From Emiliania huxleyi CCMP1516 (Eukaryota; Haptophyta; Isochrysidales; Noelaerhabdaceae), in the NCBI RefSeq assembly GCF_000372725.1, contig NW_005197552.1:1-28455 (forward strand): a DNA stretch of 28,455 nt, given 5' to 3'. The first letter of the stretch is position 1, and each line of letters begins with the position of its first letter. The position numbers were made by a program, and so were the translations under genes. Positions 1 through 9,629 of this stretch are shown here, piece by piece. The notes under the pieces were generated by a model that was given only the letters and a program-made list of their open reading frames with translations, ran no database searches and was not told the origin of the DNA.

Positions 1-484
1 TAGAGTGGGTTGGACCTATCAAGGAATCTTCGAAAACCCCAACCTTAGTTTAGCAGGACCAACACAGGGAGCAGACCAGGGACCCCGTTTCGTTCGGCGA
101 GAAACAAGCCGCCAGTACAATCATTTCAGGACCTGCAAAAAAAAACCACCAATTACGCGGATTCGGGGTACGGGCCACTCTTCCCCCGAGACACCGTCGG
201 GAAGGGTGATCGAGTTCTTGAGCCCCCCACGCGAGAGGTGCGATCAGCGGGAGGCCGGACGGGTGGCTCGACTCGGGAGAGGTTGCTCGGCGCGGTGCGG
301 GGAGGGCGGTCCCTCGCAGTTGCGCGACAGAGGCGAGGGGTGGGGGAGGGTCTAGGAAGGGTCTGTGGGAAGGGTGTGGGAAGGGTGTGGGAAGGGTGTG
401 GGGAGGGTCTGGGAAGGGTGTGGGGAGGGTGTGGGGAGGGTATGGGGAGGGTCTGGACCTCGTAGTCGTGAGAGAGGTGGAAGT

Positions 485-535
<51 letters not shown>

Positions 536-1533
536 CTCGTAGTCGTGAGAGAGATGGAAGTGTCCCGAGAACCACCCCTTGATGCAGCGGTGCCGCCGGA
601 CGAGCTCGATGAACTTGCGCGTCGTGCGCGGGTCCGCCTTCTCGCCGCCAGAGTGGTTCAGCCAGCAGCAGCCGTTGACGACGTGGTTCTCCTGCAGCAC
701 CCTCAGCCCGGAGCCCATCGGCGGCGCGTGCCTGCTCACACCCGCAGCCGTGACGAGGCGCTGTTCACACCTCGATGCAGCGCCCGCCGCGGTACGCGCG
801 TAAAGACGAAGAGCTTCCAGCCCTCCTCCGCCGGCTTGGAGGCGACAAAGTCCTCGAACCAGGAGAGCTGCTCGTCGTCGACCGTCACCTCGTGCGACGT
901 GTACTTTGCGCCGCGGAAGATGGTCGACGTGAGACCGACGAGGACCGTCTTATCGGCAATCTCGCGCACAAACTGCGGCGCAGGCTTGCCGTGGATGCGG
1001 CAGAAGGCCTCGAGGTTCTCTGCATCGGTGGCAAACTCGTCGATGCCCTCGAGGTCGTGGTTTCCGCCCACGACCTCGTACGGCACGCCAAAGGAGGAGA
1101 GGTACTCGGCCGCATGATCGTGGCACGCCGTCGTCCCGGCATACAGCTCGGGCGAGCCCTCCCAGCACGGCTTGGACTCGCCCAGGTCGCCCAGTGATAC
1201 CAGCGCCGCGCCAACGCCTCGTGATGCGGCGTCCTCAAGCACGGGGACGATGTGCGACCGGCCCTCGGCGTAGTCGTCCAGTTTTCGTGGATCGACGTGC
1301 AGGTCTCCGAGGATGGCGACCGTGAACTCGTCCGCGCTCGGCACCTCGCACTCATCAACGTCATTCTCCTGAACCTCTTCGTCACAGCGGGCAGCGTAGA
1401 AGTCGGTGCCGAGGTCCTCCTCCTCTACTATCATCGCTGGCCCGCGGCGGATTGCAGCATGGAGGAGGTGGCGCGGCCGGATCGGCGACGGGCGGAAGGA
1501 CAGGAGCGAGGCGGGGAGCAAGGCTCCCATCAT
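1..1533 (-). CDS. Calcineurin-like metallophosphoesterase (3' end unresolved)
   Basis: Predicted metal-dependent phosphoesterase of the calcineurin superfamily; substrate unknown. Exon 1 runs 1533-800, exon 2 731-536, and a likely exon 3 starts at 216 with NSITLPDG. Metal-site motifs appear in order: GDLHVD, GDLGES, GGNHDLEG (exon 1), then THAPP, NHSGG and GHFHLSHDYE (exon 2). Around these the sequence resembles a family I recall in plants and algae with GDLHLDP and VLQENHVVNGCCW signatures. Intron 1 (732-799, 68 nt) must start with GC (GCGCGT) and end in AG to restore VFTHAPP in frame. Intron 2 (217-535) starts with GT and holds a microsatellite and a minisatellite. The N-terminus (MMGALLPASLLSF) is hydrophobic then Arg-rich, so an organelle-targeting leader is possible; a second Met lies about 33 residues in. 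The last exon or exons beyond about position 150 could not be placed. Family call firm, termini not. Confidence 0.85.
346..465. repeat. GTGGGAAGGGT-type minisatellite
   Basis: About ten imperfect 11-12 bp units (GTGGGAAGGGT, GTGGGGAGGGT, GTCTGGGAAGGGT) lie head to tail. They fall inside intron 2 of the metallophosphoesterase gene, and in that gene's sense they read as a C/T-rich tract upstream of the acceptor. Confidence 0.9.
486..534. repeat. (TAA)n microsatellite
   Basis: About 16 TAA units in a row. They begin directly at the exon 2/intron 2 boundary of the metallophosphoesterase gene. A 30-bp direct repeat flanks the tract (457-486 and 534-563). Confidence 0.95.
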
Positions 1534-1539
1534 TCGGGA

Positions 1540-2600
1540 GAGGCGAGAGGCGAGCGGCGCAGCGAACGGGCGGCTTCAAATGGAAGAATTTTACGCGCTC
1601 ACTCTCACAGCAGGAATGGAAGAAATCGCAGCGGAAAAACTCACCTTTTTACTTCGCTGTTTGTTCACAGCACGCCACTAGGAAACCTAGACGCCCACGG
1701 TTCCCTGGGGTCGCCTGGGGAATAAAAGAGTATGAAGAGCCGTGAAAAAAACTCCATGTCAGTCACGTAAAGAAATCGATCGAGAAGTAAGACGACTTCA
1801 TAGCAATGTCCACTGAGCACTTGGATAGGGTCTTCATACTGGATCCCTGGAAACTGCTTCCTGGCGGAGCCGGAGGGCTGTGTCCCTGAGATGAGAGAGT
1901 TTTGTTGTCGTGTCCCTGTACCCTGATCGTCCTTCCAACCAAGAAGCAAGATCCTGCTCGTGCAGGTGGGGACCGTCGGGCCGAAGCCCGTCAGGCACTC
2001 TCTCCCTAACCCTAGCCTTCTCCCGAACCCTAGTGTGTTTTGTTGCCTCCGTGCTTTCACACTCGTCTTGTCGTGTCCGTCCACTGTGATTGCGGCCGTC
2101 CACGACTACGTCGTCTCTAGAGAACGTATCAACCCCCTTCTGGTGCCGACCGCGCCCCCGCGGGGCACGGCCGGACGTGGCAGCGTCAACTGGTCACGAC
2201 CAGCACTTTGGGGGAGTCCCTTCACGCTATCCCAAATATGGCCGGCGACTCGCTGGCGGGGAGCCTCGGAGAGGTCCCCGCCAACTGGTTCGAAGCAGCT
2301 CCAGGAGTGAGCACTGAGGCGAGGAGCCGCGCTCGAACAAGCTGCGCGGCGGTCTGATCCCGCCTGGCGTGTCTTTGGCCGCTGGCATTTCGTCGTGCTG
2401 CCGGCAGCGCTGCGCGCTGCTGCGGTGTTGTCCTCTGTGAGCTCCGCCCGCTGACCACCGGAATGGTCGGCGTCGAGTTCAGTAGGCGTGCTGCCTTCCC
2501 AAGATCCCGATTGACCTCGCGCCCGGCAGTCGTGCCTGCAGCGGACCCGGTGGTCGAATTAGATGGAGCGGCGAGCACAAGTAGTAGGAGGCAAGTCGCG
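1540..2600. other. Intergenic stretch, no supported gene
   Basis: Only low-quality ORFs are present. At 1951-1967 a 17-bp word reappears inverted at 12857-12876. At 2005-2036 there are scattered CCCTAA/CCCTAG words, too few and too irregular to be a telomere. A minus-strand ORF (about 2605-2222) starts with a signal-like MDATCLLLLVLAAPS, but its remainder is compositionally biased and I could not support it as a gene. Confidence 0.4.
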
Positions 2601-3060
2601 TCCATCGCACCACCATGCGCCCCGACGCGGAGGCGTTCGTTCAGACTTCGAAACACGGCGCGTGCGTGCGTGGGTGGGTGGGCGTTGGCGGCGCGACGGG
2701 CCACCACACTATGGCCAAGAGAAGCAAGCTGAAGGCTCGCCTCGATCCATTTGCCGATGAGCCGCAGACGGCGCTCGGCCTCACGCGTCGAGCCATTGCT
2801 GTGGCGCTTCAGCCGAGGCTGCCCGCCGGCGAGACGCCTACCGAAGCTGCGTGCAGCTCGAGGGCCCGAATGGTTGCGGTGGAGCAGGTCAAGCCAATTC
2901 CGCACCGCAGGTTCTGTAGCGCGCGGCTCGCTACGCAGCTCGGCGAAAGCAGCAGGTCGTTGATGCAGGATAGCGGCTTCCTGAGCAGAGGCGAGTGGCT
3001 GTCTGGTCCCAGAGACAGACGGCCCGAAGAGACTGACCCCACACCCAATCACACATGCAG

Positions 3061-4086
3061 GCGAGCGCTTTCTGCTCAAGTACACCAAGCCTGAGAACAA
3101 CCACACCTGGCTTCACAACTTTGGCAATGCGCTGTACTGCTATGCGGACAGGTTTGCGCTGCAATCCCTCTGCGGTCCGGGAGGCACCGTGCCAGGCATC
3201 CTCGGCGGTAGGGCCAGGAGGGTGCCTGCCCCCGCCGACGGGGCGCGCCTCTCGCGCGCGTGCATCTTTGCGGTCTGGTGCCGGGACCCGACTCTGGGCG
3301 GTCCCTCGTGGCACACCGCGGGCGCGTGCTGGGGCAGCTACGGCTACGCCCCAGTGTTGCCGCAGCTGCGCGAGCAGGAAGACAGCCCAGTGGCTGTGCG
3401 AGGGTCGGGTGCGGGGTGGTCTCACAGTGGCCGCTCGTCCCCCGTAGTTTGGTCAACGCTTGGCCGAGATCCTGGATGCGCAGACGCTGTCGCGCCCATG
3501 CGGGCGTTCTACGCACGAGAGAGTTGGGGTCGTCTACATGCGGTGCGGTGACTGGCTAAGCCCGCGCCCAGGGCACGTGCTGCTGCGTCTGCCTTGGTTC
3601 AATCGCTTCGGCCGCGCGGCACTTGGGGACCTCGACCGTGTCGTGATCATCTCGAACCGTCAGACACACGTCTCGGCGCCGTGGCAGCCTCGCACCTGCA
3701 ACGCTCTCGTCGGCGGCGTCCGCGACCATCTGCAGCACCTGCTCGGACCCCGGACCGTGGTGGAAGTCGCGGAGGAGGCAAAGATCCTCGTGGATCTGCA
3801 CTGCGCGGTCAGCGCCTCCGTGCTGGTCGTCGCCACTTGGGGCTCGTCCTTTGGCCACTGGGCGGCGATGCTGGGCCGCGCGTGCGTCATTGTGCTGCCC
3901 ACGCTCCTCGGACTCGAGGGCCACGCCATCGCTGCAAAGCACGGCGAGCCTATCGGCTGGCGCAGAGGGCTCTACTATGTCCCCGCAGCACGTGACGATT
4001 GGGTGCGAGTGGCCGATTACCCGCCGAGCGTGTGGTCAGTGCCGGAGAGGGCGCTCGCGCTGCTGAGGGCGAATCGAAGCAAATGA
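3061..4086 (+). CDS. Glycosyltransferase-like protein, 3' exons (5' part unresolved)
   Basis: Exon A begins after an acceptor at 3060 (ACATGCAG) and encodes ERFLLKYTKPENNHTWLHNF, then GNALYCYADRFAL. The last exon starts after TAG at 3447 (FGQRLAEILD) and runs to the stop at 4084-4086. It contains GVVYMRCGDWL, a Rossmann-like strand DRVVIISNR, and DLHCAVSASVLVVATWGSSF ahead of GHWAAML. The order GN-(L/M)-x-x-YA, then (R)xGD, then a serine/tryptophan-rich acidic-site block is reminiscent of fucosyltransferase-type enzymes (GT11 and relatives), but this is weak resemblance. The donor of exon A is not settled: phase-0 options are GT after 3221, GC after 3212, or GC (GCGCGC) after 3242. The start codon was not found. 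Possibly a Golgi enzyme. Confidence 0.5.
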
Positions 4087-4281
4087 TCTCCGGTCGGCAG
4101 TGGAGGAGAGGCGGCAGAGTTTGGTTTCTGTTAAGCCTCTGTGTATGTACGCCACGGCGTTATACACACATGCTGGAATGGTGACGGGCCGAGACGACAT
4201 CACCGGCGTCGCATCAAATACACGTTTTTCACTGCCGCAGACGCCGCCTCCACTAGGCTATGAGGCCGTGAGGCTGGGTCT

Positions 4282-4698
4282 CTACTGGAACCCCCACTCC
4301 CCCAGCGGCACGGCCTTTACCGACACACTCGTGCATCCCCCAGATGCCTTGAAGTCGGACCAGAGCTTGAAGTGCGGCTGCGCCTTGTGGGTATCAACGG
4401 CCGCAGCGTCGACATAGGCCTCGTAGAAGAAGAAGCGCGTGTCTGAAGCGCGGAGCACGTCGAACCGAAGGCACCCCGGCTCCCCCCGGCTACCTTTCGC
4501 GTCCGCCTCGATGACTTTGATAAACTCATCGACCCGGTCGGGAACAATCTCGGCGTCCACGACGATGGCGACGCCGGGCTGCGCCGCCACGGGAGCGCCG
4601 CCGCGCAGACGGTGCACACTCTGAGCTGGCCGACGAACGTTGTGAAGCTGCAGCGCAGAGGCGCCGCCGATCAGCAGGAGCGCGAGTTGGGAAATCAT
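4282..4698 (-). CDS. ABM-domain (antibiotic biosynthesis monooxygenase-like) protein with signal peptide
   Basis: Single exon, 138 residues. MISQLALLLIGGASALQLHN forms a signal peptide or the first part of a plastid leader, followed by an Arg-rich stretch. From about residue 43 the sequence is a full dimeric alpha/beta-barrel ABM domain: VAIVVDAEIVPDRVDEFIKV, EPGCLRFDVLRAS, FFFYEAYVDAAAVDTHKAQP, HFKLW. The family (Pfam ABM) comprises small cofactor-free monooxygenases and haem or quinone-handling relatives. The substrate cannot be read from sequence. The gene is complete, with ATG at 4698 and TAG at 4282-4284. Its downstream end faces the glycosyltransferase-like gene, about 195 bp away. Confidence 0.85.
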   Translation of the reverse strand: MISQLALLLIGGASALQLHNVRRPAQSVHRLRGGAPVAAQPGVAIVVDAEIVPDRVDEFIKVIEADAKGSRGEPGCLRFDVLRASDTRFFFYEAYVDAAAVDTHKAQPHFKLWSDFKASGGCTSVSVKAVPLGEWGFQ

Positions 4699-4839
4699 TA
4701 TTGTGCTGTGTCGTAGGAATGTGCAGCCCCTGCGGCAAAAGAGAATCTGCGGATCGCGAGAAAGGTAGCGCTTCGTGTGTCGCCCACTCTCCTGGAGATG
4801 TCTGCTCTATTTATTAGCGTCTGTGGGGACTACATGAGC

Positions 4840-5085
4840 CCTACATGAAGGGTGGAAGGCCCGTCCGCGGAACTAGGCGCGCGGGCACCCCCACTGTCGC
4901 CGCTCACGCCGCCGCCGCCCTCCACCTCGCCCACGTTTCCGCGCCGCCCTCCACCTCTCCCATGCCACCCCCGCCCTCCACTTCGCCCACCCTTTTGCCG
5001 CCACCCTTTCTTTCGCCGCCCTTGGCCCCCACCGCCCTCCTCCTCCACCCCTCGCCCTCCCCCCCGCCCTACCGAACCACCCACC
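4840..5085. repeat. Low-complexity CCGCCCTCC tract
   Basis: A long C-rich/G-poor strand built of CGCCCTCCACC-like words. The same composition resumes at 5291-5440, so it brackets the inverted repeat. Long ORFs here are composition artefacts (Pro/Arg or Gly/Arg runs). Confidence 0.7.
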
Positions 5086-5291
5086 GGAGCAGGCGGACAT
5101 CGCTTCCAGGGAGGGGGGCGTGCTTCTGCTCACACCACATGCTAGGGGGGGGGTCCGACCCCCCCCAGAGGCTTCACCACATGCTAGGGGGGGGGTCCCG
5201 CCCCCCCCAGCACCTTCACCACATGCTAGGGGGGGGGTGGAGCGTGAGCAGAAGCACGCCCCCCTCCCTGGAAGCGATGTCCGCCTGCTCC
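5086..5291. repeat. 48-bp perfect inverted repeat enclosing three G-tract units
   Basis: The arms are 5086-5133 and 5244-5291, exact reverse complements by hand comparison. The 110-bp centre carries three copies, about 42 bp apart, of CACCACATGCTAGGGGGGGG. Two of them continue into a C tract (GGTCCGACC and GGTCCCGCC centres), so each makes its own small hairpin. No ORF worth supporting and no obvious target duplication. Confidence 0.9.
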
Positions 5292-6320
5292 CGCCCGCCC
5301 ATGCCGACCTCCGCCCTCCCGCCACCCTCCCCCCTTCCCGCCCTCCGCCTTCGCCATCCCCCATCTGTGCATTTTCCACTCCGTTCGCCCCCTCCCGCTT
5401 GGCGCCCATCCCGCCCTCCGCCCTCGCCCTCCGCCCCTGCCCTGGCTGGCCTGGGTGGGTGGCACCTGCTCCTCATCATCACGCGCCAAGTGGGAGGGAA
5501 GTGGACGGGGCGCTGAGCCGACCTAGCCCTAAACGGAACGGGGCGCCCAACACGTGCCGGATTACTGTGCCTTCCCCGGGCACAGCCTTTCGGTTCGTGA
5601 AGGGTCGGTGCGTGTCGTGTCTCGTGACCTCCTGGAACAACCGTACTCTCCCGCCACCATCTCCGTTGCTTGGTTTTACAACCTTGCCACAACCGGGAGG
5701 CGGCCAGGACTCATAGACTCGGTCGAGAGACCCCAGATTGGCATCCATGCCTTTCTGGACAGGGTGGCCCGCCACAAGCGACAAGGACCCCAGGAATTGC
5801 GACTCGCCGCTTTCCTCCCACTGTGATTCTGTGTGAGCTCTGTGTCTTGATTTGCCAACAATACACCTACACCCACTGTGGCCGAACGTAAGGAGCCGTT
5901 TGGCACGCTCAGTCGGATTCACGCCCCTCCCCTTCGAAGTAGGGTACCACCCTACTATTTAGGGTGGGCTCCGGCGCCCGCCCGCATCGCCCCAAGATGG
6001 CAAGCGGAGCCTACCCACGTGGCGCGCAGGTGCCCTCGGCTTACGGACCGAGTCGCACGAGGCTCACATTAAGTGAAGATCAGGGGAGTTGACCCAGATG
6101 GTTGGTACGCATTTTGCGCGCCTGCTTGTTGATTGATGTTGTCGGCGTCGCCCGCCACCGCCGCCAAGCCGCAGGAGATCTGCTGCGTGTGGTCGACGAC
6201 AAAGGAGGAGGCGCACTGGCAAGCTCCTGGCAAAAGAAAGGCGCCGGCTTGAAAAGAAAAAATACCCGCGCAAAACTCTGCAATTAGGACGTACGAGTCT
6301 AGCTCCCGCGCGCGAGGGTC
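5292..6320. other. Intergenic stretch, no supported gene
   Basis: The C-rich tract continues to about 5440. After that there is mixed sequence without a convincing ORF, apart from a short hairpin GTAGGG-TACCA-CCCTAC at 5939. Positions 6100-6290 have a plus-strand ORF of 61 residues with no recognisable domain. The serpin promoter and 5' UTR should lie in this interval. Confidence 0.4.
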
Positions 6321-7526
6321 ATGAGCGCCTGCCTCGCGAGCGGGCGGAGCCTCTCCAAGCTGGGGCTGGCCATGTTTGCTGCGCTGTGCGAGATAGAGCC
6401 CCTCGCGCCAGTCACGCTCATCAGCCCCGTCTCCATTGGCAGCTCTTTAGCGCTCGCACTCGCAGGCTCGACGCCGGGCGGCAGCGCAGAGGCCGAGCTT
6501 TCGCGCCTCCTCGGTGCACACGAGCAGATTGCGGAGGCCATCGATGGCCTGCTCAGCTCTGCTCGCGGCAACGGCTCTGGCGTTTCCCTGCGAGTGGCCA
6601 ATGGCGTGTGGGCGGGCACAGCGGTGCGGCCAAAGTTTATCGAGAGCGCCACCCGCATTCATCGCGCGCAAGCGGCGCCCCTTCCGTCGAGCTACGAGCC
6701 CGTCAACAGCTGGGTTCAGTCCCGGACGGATGGCGAGGTGCCGAAATTGCTCTCGGGGACGCCAGACCCGCTCACTGTGTCGCTTCTTGTGAGCGCCGTG
6801 TCGTTCAAGGGCGTGTGGGCTGAGCGGTTTGAGAGGGAGAGGACGGCGGAGGGTGCCTTCTGGCCGCTCTCGCCTGGCGCGGGAACGGCCAGCCAGCCCG
6901 CGAACTTTATGCGAAGGAAGGGCGCGGCTTGGGCCTCGCCCACGGTGGCCGCGCTCGGGGGAGCTGCGGCGCTGCGGCTCGACTATGGCGACGCGGACGC
7001 GGCGGCGGACAGTAAAGGCGCCGGCTTTTGCGCACTGTTCGTTCTTCCCGCCGAGGCAGGCGAAGCATCCCTAGCCGCGACCATCGCCGCGCTGCGGACA
7101 GCGCCGTCGCCTGTCGACACGTCAGCGGCGCCTGCCGACCCTCTCTCCGCCGCCCTGTCGACATTGCGCCGTCGCGAAGTGGACGTCTCGATCCCACGCT
7201 TCACCGCGGAGTGGGGCGCCTCCAGCCTCAAGACTGCGCTGCGTGCCCTCGGGCTGTTGAGTGCGTTTGACGGCAGCGGCCAGTTTCTCGAGCTCAGCGA
7301 CGAGCCCGACGTCCACCTGGACGAGGTGCTGCACGCAGCGAGGGTCGAGGTCAACGAGAAGGGCACAGCTGCGGCCGCCGCCACCGTGGCGGAGATGGGC
7401 GTGCGCAGCCTGCCGCCGCGCCCCCTCGAGCTGCGCTTCAACCGGCCGTTCCTCCTGGCGGTGCTGCACGAGGAGACGGGGACGCCCCTCTTTGTAGGAC
7501 GTATCAACAGCCCACAGTTTTCGTGA
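6321..7526 (+). CDS. Serpin (serine protease inhibitor), predicted inhibitory
   Basis: 401 residues, a single exon and normal serpin length. There is no signal peptide at the chosen ATG, so an intracellular (clade B-like) protein is likely. The fold is recognisable from helix A (LAMFAAL), VTLISPVSIGSSLALALAGS, LRVANGVWAG, LVSAVSFKGVWAERF, VDVSIPRF, and the C-terminal block LRFNRPFLLAVLHEETGTPL followed by FVGRI. The reactive-centre hinge NEKGTAAAAAT (residues 345-355) fits the small-residue rule for inhibitory serpins. Counting P17 as Glu346 puts P1 at Arg362 and P1' at Ser363 (VRSLPP), which predicts trypsin-like target proteases. It lies about 250 bp upstream of the UPF0390-like gene on the same strand. 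Confidence 0.93.
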   Translation: MSACLASGRSLSKLGLAMFAALCEIEPLAPVTLISPVSIGSSLALALAGSTPGGSAEAELSRLLGAHEQIAEAIDGLLSSARGNGSGVSLRVANGVWAGTAVRPKFIESATRIHRAQAAPLPSSYEPVNSWVQSRTDGEVPKLLSGTPDPLTVSLLVSAVSFKGVWAERFERERTAEGAFWPLSPGAGTASQPANFMRRKGAAWASPTVAALGGAAALRLDYGDADAAADSKGAGFCALFVLPAEAGEASLAATIAALRTAPSPVDTSAAPADPLSAALSTLRRREVDVSIPRFTAEWGASSLKTALRALGLLSAFDGSGQFLELSDEPDVHLDEVLHAARVEVNEKGTAAAAATVAEMGVRSLPPRPLELRFNRPFLLAVLHEETGTPLFVGRINSPQFS

Positions 7527-7778
7527 GTGCGCGCAGCGTCGTGAGAACAGACGCGGAGACGCGGACCACAGATTTCTGGTTGGTTCTCAAAATTCTCTCT
7601 CTCGTGTCTCGAGCCGACGACGGCGACGCACTGTCGACGCGAGAGCCGAGAAGGTGAAAGGAGGTAAAAGTGAGCCGATGCGTTGTTGCTTCTGTTGTCC
7701 GACTCGAAGGAAGGATGGTTTTGGTTTCCTCCTCCGCGCGCGTTTTCTTCTTCGTTCCTCGCTCCGGAACGAGTCGTC

Positions 7779-8337
7779 ATGGCGCAGGGCAACTTCAAGC
7801 TCAAGAAGCCGCAGGGACTCAAGAAGGCGAAGCGCGGGCCGCGAGGAGACCAGCAGAAGCTCAAGAAGGGGAGTGAGCGTCCGCACAGCAAGCACACACA
7901 CGTCGCAAGCGGCCACGCTCATCACGCACGCTCACGCCGGTCACATCACGCCGGCAGATCACGTCATCGCGCCGAGGGCGCACCGTACAGCGGAGCGGAA
8001 GGACTTCGAGGCACAGCAGGCGTGCTGACGCCGAGCGTGCGTGCACACGCTGCCCGACTCACACTGTGCTGTCTCTGCGCCTCGCAGAGAATAACCAAGG
8101 CTATCGGGAAGAGAATCGAGCAGACGATTGCGGCGCGCGGCAGGCCCGCGGTTGCCCAGCCCAGCTCGATCGTACGGCCCCAGGCTCTGATGCCCCGCCT
8201 GTGCCCGCAGCGGCGACGGCGCTGGCTTGAGTGTCGTCAAGGCGGACGGTGCGGCGGCCAGTACGACGTCTGGGGCGCTCGGGAAACGGAAGGGGGCCAT
8301 CAACGACATCAAGGCGAAGAAGAAGAATCTCCACTGA
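7779..8337 (+). CDS. UPF0390 / C19orf53-like small basic protein
   Basis: Exon 1 (7779-7868) encodes MAQGNFKLKKPQGLKKAKRG, then PRGDQQKLKK. Exon 2 (8088-8134) encodes RITKAIGKRIEQTIA. Exon 3 (8211-8337) encodes LSVVKADGAAAST and ends AINDIKAKKKNLH. The MAQG start, RGPR, Q(Q)KLKK and short basic tail match the Leydig-cell-tumour 10 kDa/UPF0390 family, which is usually about 90-100 residues; this model gives 87. Function of the family is poorly known; a basic nucleolar or ribosome-linked role is plausible. Intron 2 (8135-8210, 76 nt) fits GC-AG (GCGCGG...GCAG) in phase. Intron 1 does not: the only GT (7873) gives the wrong frame with acceptor 8087. Either a non-canonical donor or a sequence error is involved. 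Confidence 0.72.
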
Positions 8338-8810
8338 GCAGCTGTGGGCGCATGTTAAACGTGGTGTCTCGTGTGGCGAGTGCGGCGGCAACGAGGTTGT
8401 GGTTATTTGGAGCCGTATACGTTTGGATCGTGGTCCCGCGCACGTGTGTGGACGTCGCGCGCGTCGGAGAGCGCCCCCCGGAGCGCCGGTCCGCGTGTTT
8501 TGTTTCTTAAGGAACCGCCATTTGCGAGGGCTCACTTCACAATGAGTCGATTCTTTTATAATTTCATGCGCCGGCGCGAAGACGCTACTGTATTTGACTC
8601 GCCCCCACGGGACGGGCAGGGCGCACGCACCGTCACCGGCGACTGGCCCATGCGCTGATATCTCACACCTTTTCTCTCTGACACATACCCGGAGAGAGCC
8701 GGCCGCGGCTGCAGGGGTTCGGATGCGGGCGCGGGCATCGTGTGTCGCGCGGCGGCTTGAATACAACGGTGTGCGCACCAACTCGAGAGCACGGCGGGAC
8801 GCCTCACCTG
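8338..8810. other. Gap without a supported gene
   Basis: Holds the 3' flank of the UPF0390-like gene and the 3' flank of the convergent membrane-protein ORF. ORFs here are short and lack domains. Nothing else recognised. Confidence 0.4.
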
Positions 8811-9248
8811 CTAGACGCGATCGAGCTGATCCTTTCGGCCAGCAGGGCGGAAGCCCGTCGCCGCCGGTGGGCTCGCCGCGTTTGGGAATCCGAACATGGT
8901 TCCCCACACAGAGGAGCTCGGCGCCGGCGCCTCGGCGGGGGTCGCGAGCTCGGTTTGGACCACCTCCGGCGGAGGTGCTGGCGCCTCTGGGAGGGAGGCC
9001 GCCGAGCTGCGGCGCGAGGCTGGGTCGGCGTAGTTTATCGCATCGTACGGCGCCGGCTTGCTGTCCACCGCCTGGGGCAATGCAGAGCGGACCCCCGGGC
9101 GGCTGGTCGTTGACCGCCTTTTTCGGAGCGCGTAAATGCAGCAGCAGAGGAGGAGGGCGGCGAGGGGCAGGCCGAGGCCGAGCCCGAGCCCGAGCCCGAG
9201 GCGCAGCCCAAGGTTGTCTGACGACGGCGGCGGGGGGGGCGGAGACAT
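8811..9248 (-). CDS. Single-pass membrane protein or C-terminal exon of one
   Basis: 145 residues. The order is a proline run (MSPPPPPPSS), an LGLGLG repeat blending into one hydrophobic helix (LPLAALLLCCCIYAL), a basic stop-transfer RKRR, then a 100-residue tail rich in Ala, Pro and Ser that contains PYDAINYAD. This Pro-run/LGLG/helix/KRR layout is typical of the C-terminal end of type I surface proteins in haptophytes (impression, not searched). An in-frame TAA lies just before the ATG, so this frame starts here. A TTTTCAG just upstream could instead be an acceptor in another frame. The tyrosine-containing tail would be cytosolic. No catalytic motif. Confidence 0.45.
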   Translation of the reverse strand: MSPPPPPPSSDNLGLRLGLGLGLGLGLPLAALLLCCCIYALRKRRSTTSRPGVRSALPQAVDSKPAPYDAINYADPASRRSSAASLPEAPAPPPEVVQTELATPAEAPAPSSSVWGTMFGFPNAASPPAATGFRPAGRKDQLDRV

Positions 9249-9629
9249 TTAGGCTGAAAATGGGCGCGTTCCGGCGGGCACCAAGGGAGGGCTCGGGTTT
9301 TCCGCTTTTTCACATGGTTTTGCTTTTTTATTTGAGCTCTAACGTCAGTCCCGGAGGAGGACTCTGCTGACGGGGTTTGCCATGCATCTTTTGGTTCTTT
9401 TCTGTTCTTTGGGGTTGCGATGAGGAGCGATACCGAGATCGATCGATTTGTACTTACCCGGGTAGTTGCATTTCTAACTAAGATCTAAGTCTAAGCGCCA
9501 ACACAGCAAAACTACGAGCATGGTAACGGGGGCTCGTTACGGGCCCGTACACTACGAGCAAAGTCTGGACGAGCTGCAGCTGGGGCAGGCTGGGCTTGTG
9601 GCGCTCAGCTAGGTCCAGCACATACATCC

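Noticed and set aside
2005..2036. CCCTAA/CCCTAG words as an internal telomere repeat
   Set aside because: Only three irregular words; no tandem run.
5130..5240. Three regularly spaced repeats considered as a CRISPR array
   Set aside because: The spacers are near-identical C tracts, there are only three units, no cas genes are present and the genome is eukaryotic.
4830..5500. Overlapping Pro- and Gly/Arg-rich ORFs around the inverted repeat
   Set aside because: Composition-driven; the same stretch is open in four frames and the inverted repeat is mirrored in the protein.
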